Source: Limnohabitans kasalickyi
Lineage (GTDB): Bacteria; Pseudomonadota; Gammaproteobacteria; Burkholderiales; Burkholderiaceae_C
Length of the DNA stretch: 64,000 bases
Reading direction: 5' to 3'
NCBI GenBank assembly: GCA_965234325.1
Contig: OZ248417.1
Coordinates: forward strand, 221,393 to 285,392
Positions 1 through 9,020 of this stretch are shown here, piece after piece. The notes beneath the pieces were generated by a model. It was not told the origin of the DNA. It ran no database searches and worked only from the letters and a program-made list of their open reading frames with translations. How positions within the stretch are numbered: position 1 is the stretch's first letter; every line of letters starts with the position of its first letter. Both the position numbers and the translations under genes were made by a program.

Positions 1-2
1 TG

Positions 3-311
3 CTGACGGGGATCTTGTTGGTGTCAGCGGCTTTGCATGCATGGCTCGGATCAGACGCTTTGTGGCCCACGGCTGCAGTAACGGGCTTGGCCGATGCACA
101 CGCTGGCGCGCTTACCGCGTTATCTCTGGTGGCCAATCACAAAATTACGGAGGAGCAAGCTGTTTGGCCGATATTGATCAGCCTGTCAGCCAACGCTGTA
201 TCGAAGGCGTTGGTGGCTTTTCAAAGTGGGGGTTTGCCCTACGCGGCTCGGGTGGTGCCGGGGTTGCTGTGCTTGATTGGCGCAGCTTGGGCGGGAGTTG
301 GGCTGGCTTAG
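3..311 (+). CDS. DUF4010/MgtC-family membrane protein, C-terminal fragment
   Basis: The reading frame is open from the left edge of the window, so the gene's 5' part lies outside. The roughly 100 visible residues are strongly hydrophobic and contain a TGLADA segment followed by ALSL and SANAVSKA stretches. This pattern is typical of the C-terminal half of DUF4010 proteins, which are often fused to an MgtC-like domain. It is an inner membrane protein of unknown transport role. The gene ends 1 base before the stop codon of a convergent small gene. Family assignment is from recognition of the pattern only. Confidence 0.6.
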   Translation: MTGILLVSAALHAWLGSDALWPTAAVTGLADAHAGALTALSLVANHKITEEQAVWPILISLSANAVSKALVAFQSGGLPYAARVVPGLLCLIGAAWAGVGLA

Positions 312-312
312 A

Positions 313-507
313 TTAGGCTTTCGCAGCTCGGAAACCCGAGTAAAGACGCGATGCAGGACGGCTGCGTTGCTCTGCATCTTGCGCCAATTGCGCACGAATA
401 CGGTCAAAGGTGGCTTGAATGCCCGACTTTTCGGATGAAATAGATTTGAAACGACGCTCCACCGCAACATCGGGTGGCTCAATGCGAAACACTGACTTGT
501 CCATCAT
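313..507 (-). CDS. Small conserved-looking hypothetical protein (64 aa)
   Basis: A 64-residue soluble, charged protein (starts MMDKSVF, ends GFRAAKA) with no family I recognise. Support for it being real: a good Shine-Dalgarno (CTGAGGAG) lies about 5 bases before the ATG at 507. It also fits tightly tail to tail with the DUF4010 gene, with only one base between the two stop codons. A second ATG follows immediately at 504 and either could be used. It has no signal peptide or membrane segment. Function unknown. Confidence 0.55.
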   Translation of the reverse strand: MMDKSVFRIEPPDVAVERRFKSISSEKSGIQATFDRIRAQLAQDAEQRSRPASRLYSGFRAAKA

Positions 508-700
508 GGCTCCTCAGAACTTAGTGAACAAACAACGCCTGACCTCGCTGTTCGGTGGACAGTTGGCATCAAAAAATTCAACTATTTTCAAAGCGCGTCT
601 TGATGAAGACTTAAAAACGCTGTAAGTCATTGATTCATAAGGACCCACAGCGTCATGCTGAGCGCCAAGCGCTGAGACTTCTATAATTTTTTTACTCACT

Positions 701-2308
701 TTGCGATCGCACGTCTTGTCTAAACTTATTTTTTCTCTTTTTAATCATAAAAATAGCGCCTTTTTGCCGTGGATTTGGCTGCTGCTCTTACTGCATGTGG
801 GTGTTTGGGTGTTGGCCCATGGCATCAGCGACACCAACCTCGATGGCTATGCCGACATGTTGGAAAACTTCGCCTGGGGGCAAACGTTTGAATGGGGCAG
901 CGCCAAGCACCCGCCCCTGTTTGCGTGGATCACGGGGGCTTGGTTCAGCGTTTTTCCAACCTTGGACGCGGCCTATCACCTGCTGTCTTATGCCAATGCA
1001 GCCCTCGGTTTGTTGGGTGTGTACCGCTTGGCACAAGGCATTGGCCGAGATGATTTAGCACTGCCCTCTGTATTGCTGATGTGCATGGCATTTCCGTACA
1101 GCACACTGGCGGTGAAGTTCAATGCCAACGCGATTTTGCTGAGCCTTTGGCCTTGGGTCGCTGTGGCGTGGGTTCACAGCATTCAACGTGAGGGGCGACG
1201 TGGCTGGTGGTGGTCGATCGGACTAGGCGTGCTTAGCGCAATGGCGATGCTGGGAAAGTACTACAGCGGTGTGTTTTTGTTGGGCATCTTTTTGACCACC
1301 TTGGCCAATGCAGACAGCCGCCGCTGGTTCAAAACCGCAAAACCTTGGCTCGCTTTGATGGTGTTTGGTTTGTGTTTGATGCCACATGTCCGATGGCTGG
1401 CGGCCCATGATTTTGTGACCTTGCACTATGTCGGCGACCAAGGCGGCGAAGACGGGATCAGCTGGGGCATGGTGGCCAAGTTTGCGATCTCGCCCTTGGC
1501 CTATTGGCTTTTTCCGTGGATGCTGTGCACATGGTTTGTCGCCCCCGGACAACCGAGTTTGAAGCAACGCGCCTTGACGTGGCCCACACGCATGTGGCGC
1601 AGTTGGTGCGCACATGGCTGGGATGACAGTTTGTTTTGGTTCGCCATGCTGCCGTGGGCCATCACCTTGGTGTTTGGCGTGACCGGCTTTGTGGAGCTTT
1701 CCTTGCCTTGGGCCATTCCGATTGGCTATGGTTTTTCGTTGCTGTGGTTGCGCAATTTGAGCGTAGAGGGCACCGACCTGCCTTGGGCAACCGCACGGCT
1801 GCGACTCAGCGTGGCAGTTTGGTTGCTTTTGGTGTTGGCCATCAGCCCTTGGTATGCGTGGCATCAAGCCCAAAAAGGTACCGAAAACCATTACCTGCCA
1901 CGCCGAGAAGCCGCACACGAAGTGCTCAAAGGCTGGCAAGAACGCCACCCCGATGTGCCTCTGAAATGGGTAGGTGGTCAATGGGCAGAGAACGCGTTGG
2001 TCGCTTTTTACGGGGACTCCCGACTGCGCGTGGTGTCAGGTGTGCCCGATCAATTTCCAGCCACCGTCAATCCGCTCGTAGGCTGGCAACAACAAGCGGG
2101 TGTGTTGCTGTGTCCTTTGGGTCCCATCGACAAAACGCAAGAAAGCAATCTGTGCGCGGAACAAATGGCATCGTGGCTCTTCAAGCAAGGCCAGCCACAA
2201 GACCCCATCGAGTTTCAGGTGAAAAGTGAAGGGCTACGCTTTCCTTTGAACAAACCCTTCGCTTACTTGGTGTTTGACTACGTTCCGGGCCAAACCAAAG
2301 CCAAATAA
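701..2308 (+). CDS. ArnT/PMT-like glycosyltransferase family 39 membrane protein
   Basis: About 535 residues with many hydrophobic segments across the length. An early luminal loop carries the acidic motif DTNLDGYADMLEN followed by KHPPLFAW. This arrangement is seen in GT-C (GT39, ArnT/PMT_2) enzymes that move sugars from polyprenyl-phosphate carriers onto lipid A, proteins or other lipids in the periplasm. The C-terminal 150 residues form a soluble periplasmic-type domain. The acceptor cannot be told from sequence. The start is uncertain: TTG at 701 lacks a clear ribosome site, another TTG is at 716, and no ATG precedes the first membrane helix. A terminator follows directly. Confidence 0.75.
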   Translation: MRSHVLSKLIFSLFNHKNSAFLPWIWLLLLLHVGVWVLAHGISDTNLDGYADMLENFAWGQTFEWGSAKHPPLFAWITGAWFSVFPTLDAAYHLLSYANAALGLLGVYRLAQGIGRDDLALPSVLLMCMAFPYSTLAVKFNANAILLSLWPWVAVAWVHSIQREGRRGWWWSIGLGVLSAMAMLGKYYSGVFLLGIFLTTLANADSRRWFKTAKPWLALMVFGLCLMPHVRWLAAHDFVTLHYVGDQGGEDGISWGMVAKFAISPLAYWLFPWMLCTWFVAPGQPSLKQRALTWPTRMWRSWCAHGWDDSLFWFAMLPWAITLVFGVTGFVELSLPWAIPIGYGFSLLWLRNLSVEGTDLPWATARLRLSVAVWLLLVLAISPWYAWHQAQKGTENHYLPRREAAHEVLKGWQERHPDVPLKWVGGQWAENALVAFYGDSRLRVVSGVPDQFPATVNPLVGWQQQAGVLLCPLGPIDKTQESNLCAEQMASWLFKQGQPQDPIEFQVKSEGLRFPLNKPFAYLVFDYVPGQTKAK

Positions 2309-2310
2309 AA

Positions 2311-2333
2311 AAAGCCACCCGCAGGTGGCTTTT
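2311..2333. terminator. Bidirectional intrinsic terminator between convergent genes
   Basis: A 9-bp perfect stem (AAAGCCACC paired with GGTGGCTTT) around a 4-base loop, flanked by A-runs on one side and T-runs on the other. It lies between the stop codons of the convergent glycosyltransferase and branched-chain amino acid binding-protein genes, so it can serve both strands. Confidence 0.85.
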
Positions 2334-2356
2334 GAACTTTAGAGCGACAAGCGCGC

Positions 2357-3499
2357 TTAACGCACCACGGCGATTTGATCGCGCTTGCCAGCTTTGTAGG
2401 TGTAGAGCGTCAACGCGCCATTTTTGATGTCGCCTTTGGCGTCAAACGCGATGGTGCCGGTCACACCCTTGTAGCCAGGGGTCTTGGCCAACTCGGGTAA
2501 ATACTGCGCGGGGTTGGTCGACTTGGCACGCTGCATCGCATCCACCATCACATAGACGGCGTCGTACACATAAGGCGCGTAGAGCTTGACGTCATCGTTG
2601 AAGCGTTTTTTGTATTTCACACCAAACTCATCCATGCCTTTTTTCTGGGCACCTTCTACGCCACCAGCCTCCGCGCAAATGACCTGGCCATCGGCCATGG
2701 CGTCACCGGCCAACTTGACCAACTCAGTGGTGCAAATGCCGTCGCCGCCCATGAACTTGGCGTTAATGCCCAGCGATTTCATTTGCTTAAGCATGGGGCC
2801 GCCCACGGCGTCCATCCCACCAAAGAAGATGATGTCGGGTTTTTTGCCTTTGAAGGTGGTCAAGATGGACATGAAGTCTGTGGCTTTGTCGGTGGTGAAC
2901 TCATGGCCCACCAAGTTGCCACCTGCTGCTTTGACGGCTTTTTCAAACTCTTCGGCCACGCCTTGGCCGTAGGCCGTGCGGTCATCAATCACCGCAATGG
3001 CTTTGCCTTTGAGCTCTTTCACCGCATAACGGCCCAAAGTGCCGCCCAAATGCACATCATCGGCCACCACGCGGAACGCGGTTTTGTAGCCTTGGCGAGT
3101 GTATTTGGGGTTGGTCGCAGATGGCGAAATCTGGGGAATGCCGGCATCGCTGTAAATGCGTGAGGCGGGGATGGTGGTGCCTGAATTCAGATGCCCTATG
3201 ACGCCGCTGATGTTGGCATCCACCAACTTTTGAGCTGCCGCCGTGCCCTGCTTGGGGTCGGAGGCATCGTCCTCGGCCAGCAACTCAAATTTGATCTTTT
3301 TGCCGCCAATGTTCAAGCCTTTGGCATTGAGCTCTTCGATGGCCAAACGCGCGCCGTTCTCATTGTCTTTGCCCAAATGGGCAATCGCACCACTCAAAGG
3401 GCCCACATGGCCAATTTTGACAACTTGCTCTTGCGCCAGCGCCAAGCCACTGAGGGCAGCCAAGGTGGCCACAACGGTCAATTTGAAGGGGGTGTTCAT
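2357..3499 (-). CDS. Branched-chain amino acid-type ABC transporter substrate-binding protein
   Basis: A 380-residue periplasmic binding protein of the LivJ/LivK (Peripla_BP_6) family. It begins with a classic signal peptide (MNTPFKLTVVATLAALSGLALA) and then the family opening VKIGHVGPLSG. Two-lobe fold landmarks follow, such as GHLNSGTTIPAS and AFRVVADD. Family members bind leucine, isoleucine and valine, sometimes other amides or aromatics, for a Liv ABC importer. No permease or ATPase gene is adjacent, so it is either a stand-alone gene or serves a transporter encoded elsewhere. It ends at the shared terminator. Confidence 0.9.
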   Translation of the reverse strand: MNTPFKLTVVATLAALSGLALAQEQVVKIGHVGPLSGAIAHLGKDNENGARLAIEELNAKGLNIGGKKIKFELLAEDDASDPKQGTAAAQKLVDANISGVIGHLNSGTTIPASRIYSDAGIPQISPSATNPKYTRQGYKTAFRVVADDVHLGGTLGRYAVKELKGKAIAVIDDRTAYGQGVAEEFEKAVKAAGGNLVGHEFTTDKATDFMSILTTFKGKKPDIIFFGGMDAVGGPMLKQMKSLGINAKFMGGDGICTTELVKLAGDAMADGQVICAEAGGVEGAQKKGMDEFGVKYKKRFNDDVKLYAPYVYDAVYVMVDAMQRAKSTNPAQYLPELAKTPGYKGVTGTIAFDAKGDIKNGALTLYTYKAGKRDQIAVVR

Positions 3500-3558
3500 A
3501 CGGAAGGTCCTTATTGAGGGTGGATAAAAAGTCAGAAAAGTAAAAAATCAAACCAATT

Positions 3559-4005
3559 TCAAGCCGAAGATTCTTTCAGCTTCAAATCATGGCGTGTGAT
3601 GGCATAACCCCGTTCGGTGTAATGCTTCCAACGCTGGCGGGCCAACTGGCGGTCTTGGTCGTCCAAGCTGACCACCTCAATGGCTCGCTCAAAACGCTCA
3701 AACCCCTCCGCCACAACGGTTCCCAAATTCAACAGAACTTGGTGATGCGGCAAATCAGGGCCACCGTCAATCTGCGGGGCCAGCACGATGGGCGATGCCA
3801 TGCGCTGCTCGATGGGGCTGTCTGCACGGCAATGGGGCAAAAATTCGAGCGCTGAGAAGGTCCACAACTGTGTGTCCAAGGCCTGCAAACTGGCCGTACT
3901 GCCCGTCACCACCACCTTGGCACCGCTGCTCACCGCTTTGCGCAGCAAGCGGCAGGCGTAGGCCAACTTGTCGGGCGCGTTGAAATGAAAGGCGATTTCA
4001 GTCAT
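3559..4005 (-). CDS. holC: DNA polymerase III subunit chi
   Basis: A 148-residue protein beginning MTEIAFHFN and containing the HolC pattern, including RLLRKAV near residue 20, a WTF...FLPH segment mid-protein and ERFERAIEVV near residue 105. Chi links the clamp-loader psi subunit to single-stranded DNA-binding protein at the replication fork. I start it at the ATG at 4005, 8 bases after the pepA stop, because residues further upstream in this frame are pepA sequence read out of frame. The pepA-holC order is a recurrent gene pair in proteobacteria. Confidence 0.9.
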   Translation of the reverse strand: MTEIAFHFNAPDKLAYACRLLRKAVSSGAKVVVTGSTASLQALDTQLWTFSALEFLPHCRADSPIEQRMASPIVLAPQIDGGPDLPHHQVLLNLGTVVAEGFERFERAIEVVSLDDQDRQLARQRWKHYTERGYAITRHDLKLKESSA

Positions 4006-4013
4006 AGCCGCGA

Positions 4014-5453
4014 TCAAGCGGTCAACAAATATTGCAGCAACAAGCCCACGGGGCGGCCAGTCGCACCTTTGGCTGCGCCACTCTTCCAAGCCGAGCCTGC
4101 AATGTCTAAATGCGCCCACGGGTAGTCTTTGGCAAAGCGCTGCAAGAACTTGGCCGCCGTGATGGCCCCACCTTCGCGTCCGCCCACGTTGGCCACATCG
4201 GCAAAGTTGGACTTGAGGCCTTCGGCATACTCGTCGTCCAAAGGCAAGCGCCAGCAGGGGTCGAGCGCGGCTTCGCCGGCAGCCGACAGGGCTTGGGCCA
4301 ACTCGTCGGAGGGCGAAAACAAACCGCTGCGCACATGGCCCAACGAAATCACGCAAGCACCGGTCAAGGTGGCGATGTCAATCACCGCGCGGGGTTTGAA
4401 GCGGGTGGCGTAGGTCAAGGCGTCGCACAAAATCAGGCGGCCTTCGGCGTCGGTGTTGAGCACTTCAATGGTCTGACCGCTCATGCTGGTCACCACATCG
4501 CCGGGTTTCAAGGCCAAGCCATCGGGCATGTTTTCACAGGTGGGAATCAGGCCCACCACGTTGATGTTAGGCTGCAACAAGCCCAGCGCCTCAAAGGTGC
4601 CCAGCACGCTGGCTGCGCCACACATGTCGAACTTCATCTCGTCCATGCCTGCGCCGGGTTTGAGCGAAATACCGCCCGTGTCAAAGGTGATGCCCTTGCC
4701 CACCAACACGGTTGGCGCAACAGTTTTGGCCGCACCGTTGTAGTGCAACACGATAAAACGCATGGGCTCACGCGAGCCACGCGCCACAGCGGCGAAAGAG
4801 CCCATGCCCAAGGCTTCGATCTCTTTGGGCCCGAGCACCTTGCAGGTCATACGTTTGTGCTTGGCCAAGCCTTGCGCCACCTTGCCCAGATGGGTTGGCG
4901 TGGCCACGTTGGCGGGACGGTTGCCCCACTCTTTGGCCAAGGCCACGCCTGCCACTTGGGCGCAGGCTTGCTCAAAAGCGGGCTTGGCTGCTTTGGTCAG
5001 TGCGGCCGTGGGCAAGGCCAAGACCACGCGTTTCAAGACTGCTGCTTTGGCCGAGGGCTTGGTGGCGGTGTAGGTGTAACTGGCGTCGGCCACGGCTTGG
5101 GCTGCGGCTTGCAAGCTCTGGGCGTTGGCATCGGGCAGGCACACGGTGACGTGTTTGGGTGAGGCAGCTTTCAAGGCCCCCATCGCCGCCGTGACGGCTT
5201 GACGCACACGGGCGGCTTGGCCGTCACCGGTGGACACCAAAACCAAGCGAGTGGCTTGCACGTCTTGCGGATGCCACAAGGTCAGCAGCTTGCCGGCGGT
5301 GTCGTCCAGATCGCCCGCTTTGCGCGCATCGGCCACCCATTTGGCGAGTGCACCTGAGGCCAACTTGGTGTCTGCGGAAAGCAGGACAATCAGGGCATCG
5401 GTTTTGTGATTGGCAGCGGCCGCTGCATCCAGTGTCTTGAGCTCAAAGTTCAT
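4014..5453 (-). CDS. pepA: Leucyl aminopeptidase (M17)
   Basis: A 479-residue cytosolic manganese/zinc aminopeptidase that removes N-terminal residues from peptides. The C-terminal catalytic half shows the metal and active-site set: K253 and D258 in the VGKGITFDTGG motif, K265, D276, and the signature NTDAEGR at residues 333-339. The N-terminal half is the usual variable M17 domain. Length matches the family. It is upstream of holC in the same operon and divergent from lptF, with only 23 bases between the start codons. PepA homologues can also bind DNA, but nothing here tests that. Confidence 0.95.
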   Translation of the reverse strand: MNFELKTLDAAAAANHKTDALIVLLSADTKLASGALAKWVADARKAGDLDDTAGKLLTLWHPQDVQATRLVLVSTGDGQAARVRQAVTAAMGALKAASPKHVTVCLPDANAQSLQAAAQAVADASYTYTATKPSAKAAVLKRVVLALPTAALTKAAKPAFEQACAQVAGVALAKEWGNRPANVATPTHLGKVAQGLAKHKRMTCKVLGPKEIEALGMGSFAAVARGSREPMRFIVLHYNGAAKTVAPTVLVGKGITFDTGGISLKPGAGMDEMKFDMCGAASVLGTFEALGLLQPNINVVGLIPTCENMPDGLALKPGDVVTSMSGQTIEVLNTDAEGRLILCDALTYATRFKPRAVIDIATLTGACVISLGHVRSGLFSPSDELAQALSAAGEAALDPCWRLPLDDEYAEGLKSNFADVANVGGREGGAITAAKFLQRFAKDYPWAHLDIAGSAWKSGAAKGATGRPVGLLLQYLLTA

Positions 5454-5476
5454 AATTGCCTCTTTATTCTGCTCTG

Positions 5477-6580
5477 ATGTTATTCCATTCCTCCATTCGC
5501 AAAGAGCTGTCCCGCAGCTTCGGCGCCACGCTCGTTGTCTTGGTCACCATCGTGATGACCATGATGCTGATTCGCACCTTGGGCCAAGCCTCACAGGGCA
5601 GCGTGAATCCGTCTGAAGTGAGTCTGGTGCTGGGTTTCACCATGTTGGGGCATTTGCCCACCGTGCTGACCATGAGCTTGTTCATCGCCTGCGTCGGCAC
5701 GTTATCCCGCACGTTTTTGGACAGCGAGATGGTGATTTGGCTGGTCAGTGGCCGTGGTTTGCGGGCTTTCCTCAAACCCATGCTGCACTTTGCGTGGCCC
5801 ATTTTTCTGGGCGTCGCTGTTTTGGTTTTGTTGGTATGGCCGTGGTCTAACCAGCAAATCAGTGACCTGAAAGAACGGTTCGAGCGACGTGGTGACTTAG
5901 AGCGCGTCTCGCCCGGGCAGTTTCAAGAATCGGCCAATGGCTTGCGTGTTTTCTTTGTCGACAAAGACAGCGTCGAGAACAAACAAGGTAAAAACGTGTT
6001 CATCTCGTCCACCGACCACGGCAAGCAAGCCATGACCGCGTCCAAAGGCGGTCAGATCGATGTGATCGACGGCGAGCGATTTTTGCTCTTAAGCCTTGGC
6101 CAGCGGGTGGAGCAAACCGTGGGCGAGTCAGACCTCAAAATCAGCGAATTCAAAACCTACGGCACCCGCATTGGCAACGACGTCAAAGCGTCCTCCAACA
6201 TCCCCGCCAAAGCTACCCACACGCTGCAACTCTTGCAAAACCCTACCCCCATCAACCAAGGTGAGTTGGCGTGGCGTCTGGGTTTGGCATTGGCCGCCAT
6301 GAACTTTGTCGTGATTGCGCTCGCCATCACCAGCGCCAACCCACGCGTGGGACGCGGCGGCAACTTGGCTTTGGCGCTGTTCATTTTTGTGGTTTATTAC
6401 AACTTCATCAACCTCGGCCAGAGCTGGATTTCGGCTGGCAAGATGCCTTTGCTGCCTTTCATGTTGGTGTTACACGGCGGCGTGTTAGCCGCAGCCGCGT
6501 TGTGGCTCACCGTGCGCCACAACAGCTGGACGTGGCGACAACTGCTGGGTAGCAGCAAGCCCCAAGGGGCCACTTCATGA
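5477..6580 (+). CDS. lptF: LPS export ABC transporter permease LptF
   Basis: A 367-residue inner membrane permease of the YjgP/YjgQ family. With LptG and the ATPase LptB it extracts lipopolysaccharide from the inner membrane and passes it to LptC. The start MLFHSSIRKELSRSF is the typical LptF opening. Membrane helices lie in the first 120 residues and the last 110, separated by a periplasmic beta-jellyroll domain. I chose the ATG at 5477 over an in-frame TTG at 5456, which would nearly abut the divergent pepA start. It overlaps lptG by four bases (ATGA). Confidence 0.93.
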   Translation: MLFHSSIRKELSRSFGATLVVLVTIVMTMMLIRTLGQASQGSVNPSEVSLVLGFTMLGHLPTVLTMSLFIACVGTLSRTFLDSEMVIWLVSGRGLRAFLKPMLHFAWPIFLGVAVLVLLVWPWSNQQISDLKERFERRGDLERVSPGQFQESANGLRVFFVDKDSVENKQGKNVFISSTDHGKQAMTASKGGQIDVIDGERFLLLSLGQRVEQTVGESDLKISEFKTYGTRIGNDVKASSNIPAKATHTLQLLQNPTPINQGELAWRLGLALAAMNFVVIALAITSANPRVGRGGNLALALFIFVVYYNFINLGQSWISAGKMPLLPFMLVLHGGVLAAAALWLTVRHNSWTWRQLLGSSKPQGATS

Positions 6581-7677
6581 GAACCATACGCCGTCTCATT
6601 TATGGTGAAGTGTTGGTCGCCGTGGCATTTGTGGCTGTTAGCTTTTTGGGCCTTTTTTTCTTCTTCGACTTTGTGGACGAGCTGCAAGCCGTGGGCAAGA
6701 ACAACGGCCAATACCAACTCAAACACGCCCTGATCTTTGTGCTGTTGTTGGTGCCCAGCCACTTGTACGAGTTGATGCCCATCTCTGTCTTGATTGGCAC
6801 CATTTTTGTCATGGCACGCTTGGCCCAAAGCTCCGAATTCACCATTTTGCGCACCAGCGGCCTCGGCCCGACCATGGCCCTGCGCAATTTGATGGGCCTC
6901 GGTTTGGCGTTTGTCGTGCTGACCTTTGCCGTAGGCGACTACCTCTCACCGCTGTGCGACCGGTATGGGCAACTGCTCAAGTCGCGCTACATGGGGCAAA
7001 TCACCGTGGGACAAACGGGCGCATGGTTGCGCGAGCGCCAGCCCGAGCGCAGCTATGCCGTGAACGTGACCACCCTCACCCCCGAAGGCAATCCGCGTGG
7101 CATTCGCATTTTTGAGTTCAACAACGACGGCCAATGGGTGGCACTAACCAAGGCCGAAGTGGGCCTGCTCGACCATGAAAATGCGTGGGAGCTGCAAAAA
7201 GTCGAGCGCGACGAACTGGTGCGCAGCAAAACCGCAAGCACCTTGAACCGCAGTTACCGCGACACTTGGACTTGGCCCACCGGCATCACCTCTGAAATGG
7301 TGTCGGTCGCACTGCTCAAGCCCGACCGCATGGGCACCATCGACTTGTTTCAATACATCCGCCACTTGAGCGAGAACGGCCAAAGTACGCAGCGCTTTGA
7401 AATTGAATTCTGGAAAAAAGTGTTCTACCCCTTGAGCTGCTTGGTCATGGTAGTTCTCGCCCTTCCCTTTGCGTATTTGCACTTTCGCAGTGGCAACATT
7501 GCCAGCTATGTGTTTGGCGGCGTGTTGGCCGGCATCAGCTTTTTCTTGCTCAACAACGTGTTCAGTTACGTGGGCAACCTCAACAGCTGGGCACCATGGT
7601 TTGCCGCTGCTGCGCCTGGGTTGCTTTACTCCATGGCATCACTGGCGGCCTTTGGCTGGCTGGTGCTGCGTCAATAA
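6577..7677 (+). CDS. lptG: LPS export ABC transporter permease LptG
   Basis: A 366-residue partner of LptF in the LptB2FG lipopolysaccharide extractor. It opens MRTIRRLIYGEVL, then a hydrophobic helix (residues 11-35), helices around 60-120, a periplasmic jellyroll in the middle and three C-terminal helices including LPFAYLHFRSGNIA. Its ATG overlaps the lptF stop, indicating translational coupling and equal stoichiometry. Length is normal for the family. Confidence 0.93.
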   Translation: MRTIRRLIYGEVLVAVAFVAVSFLGLFFFFDFVDELQAVGKNNGQYQLKHALIFVLLLVPSHLYELMPISVLIGTIFVMARLAQSSEFTILRTSGLGPTMALRNLMGLGLAFVVLTFAVGDYLSPLCDRYGQLLKSRYMGQITVGQTGAWLRERQPERSYAVNVTTLTPEGNPRGIRIFEFNNDGQWVALTKAEVGLLDHENAWELQKVERDELVRSKTASTLNRSYRDTWTWPTGITSEMVSVALLKPDRMGTIDLFQYIRHLSENGQSTQRFEIEFWKKVFYPLSCLVMVVLALPFAYLHFRSGNIASYVFGGVLAGISFFLLNNVFSYVGNLNSWAPWFAAAAPGLLYSMASLAAFGWLVLRQ

Positions 7678-7686
7678 GGTCTTGTC

Positions 7687-8076
7687 ATGCACGCCATCAT
7701 TTTGTTTGCCCACGGTTCGCGTGATCCGCTGTGGCACAAACCCATTCAAGCCGTGGCTCAGCGCATCGAACAGCGCATCGAACAGCGCGTGGCCCTTGAC
7801 AGCGCGAGCACCGTGGTGCGCTGCGCCTACCTGGAATTGACCGTCCCCGATCTGCCCACGGTGGCTCAGCAACTGGTCGACAAAGGTGCCACCAGTTTGG
7901 ACGTGGTGCCTATGTTTTTGGGCGTGGGCCGTCACGCACGCGAAGACTTGCCCGCCCTCATGCAAGCCCTGCGCGCGGCGCACCCCTCGGTCGACATCAG
8001 CTGCCAACCCGCCGTTGGTGAACGCGAGGCGCTACTGGATTTACTGGCCGACATCGCGTTAGGACACGCTGAATGA
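7687..8076 (+). CDS. cbiX: Short CbiX-type sirohydrochlorin chelatase
   Basis: A 129-residue protein starting MHAIILFAHGSRDPLW, with the catalytic-type histidine in the FAHGSRD motif and a second metal-binding histidine in the VGRHAREDLP segment near residue 85. This is the small (CbiXS/SirB-like) chelatase family that inserts iron or cobalt into sirohydrochlorin, for siroheme or cobalamin. Next to cysB, the siroheme role for sulfite reductase is more likely. Codons for RIEQRIEQR form a perfect tandem DNA repeat. It overlaps the cysB start by four bases. Confidence 0.8.
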   Translation: MHAIILFAHGSRDPLWHKPIQAVAQRIEQRIEQRVALDSASTVVRCAYLELTVPDLPTVAQQLVDKGATSLDVVPMFLGVGRHAREDLPALMQALRAAHPSVDISCQPAVGEREALLDLLADIALGHAE

Positions 8077-9014
8077 ACCTGCACCAATTTCGGTTCGTCC
8101 AAGAAGCGGTGCGACGCAACCTCAATTTGACCGAGGTGGCCAAAGCGCTGCACACCTCGCAGCCCGGTGTATCGAAAGCCATCATTGAGCTGGAAGAGGA
8201 GCTGGGCATTGAGGTGTTTTCGCGCCACGGCAAACGCCTCAAGCGGGTCACCGAGCCCGGCCAACATGTGCTGCGCAGCATTGAAGTGATCCTGCGCGAA
8301 GTGGGCAACTTGAAGCGCATCGGCGAGCAGTTCAGCGCGCAAGACAGCGGCACCTTGTCCATCGCCACCACCCACACACAAGCGCGTTATGTGCTGCCCG
8401 TACCGGTGTCCAAATTGCGCGAGGCCTACCCCAAAGTCAACATCAGCTTGCACCAAGGTGCGCCCGCGCAAGTGGCGCAAATGGTGTTGGATGAAGTGGC
8501 CGAAATTGGCATTGCCACCGAATCACTGGCCGATTACCCCGAGCTCGTCACCCTGCCCTGTTACGAGTGGGAGCACATGCTGGTGATCCCCAAATCGCAC
8601 CCGCTGGCCTCTAAGGTGCGCATCTCACTGGAAGATTTGGCCGCCGAGCCCATCATCACCTACCACCCCTCGTTCACGGGCCGCACCCGCATTGACAAAG
8701 CCTTTGCAGCCAAACAACTCACACCGCGCATTGCGCTGGAGGCGATTGACTCCGACGTGATCAAAACCTACGTGCGACTGGGTTTGGGCGTGGGCATCGT
8801 GGCAGAAATGGCCGTCAAAGAAAGTTTGGACGACGACTTGGTGGCCCGACCTGGCGCGCAATTGTTTGGTAAAAACGTGGCCCGCGTGGCCTTCAAGCGC
8901 AACGCCTACATCCGCAACTTTGTGTACGATTTCGCCGCCTTACTGAGCGACCGCCTCGACCGCAACCTCATCCTCAAGGCCCTAGAAGGCCATGCCAACG
9001 ACTACGACATGTAA
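8073..9014 (+). CDS. cysB: CysB-type LysR-family transcriptional regulator
   Basis: A 313-residue LysR-type regulator. The N-terminal winged helix-turn-helix (residues about 1-60, with NLTEVAKALHTSQPGVSKAI) opens MNLHQFRFVQEAVRRN, as in CysB/Cbl rather than generic LysR proteins. The effector domain has the CysB-like TTHTQARYVLP and TYHPSFTGRTRID segments; the latter binds sulfate or O-acetylserine-type ligands in the family. It probably activates the sulfate assimilation genes at 39-45 kb. Its ATG overlaps the cbiX stop, so the two are co-translated. Confidence 0.92.
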   Translation: MNLHQFRFVQEAVRRNLNLTEVAKALHTSQPGVSKAIIELEEELGIEVFSRHGKRLKRVTEPGQHVLRSIEVILREVGNLKRIGEQFSAQDSGTLSIATTHTQARYVLPVPVSKLREAYPKVNISLHQGAPAQVAQMVLDEVAEIGIATESLADYPELVTLPCYEWEHMLVIPKSHPLASKVRISLEDLAAEPIITYHPSFTGRTRIDKAFAAKQLTPRIALEAIDSDVIKTYVRLGLGVGIVAEMAVKESLDDDLVARPGAQLFGKNVARVAFKRNAYIRNFVYDFAALLSDRLDRNLILKALEGHANDYDM

Positions 9015-9020
9015 ACAGCC

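Noticed and set aside
4110..5162. Long plus-strand open frame (350 codons) opposite pepA
   Set aside because: pepA has clear catalytic motifs across this stretch. The opposing frame is rich in His/Gly from reversed GC-rich codons and matches no family.
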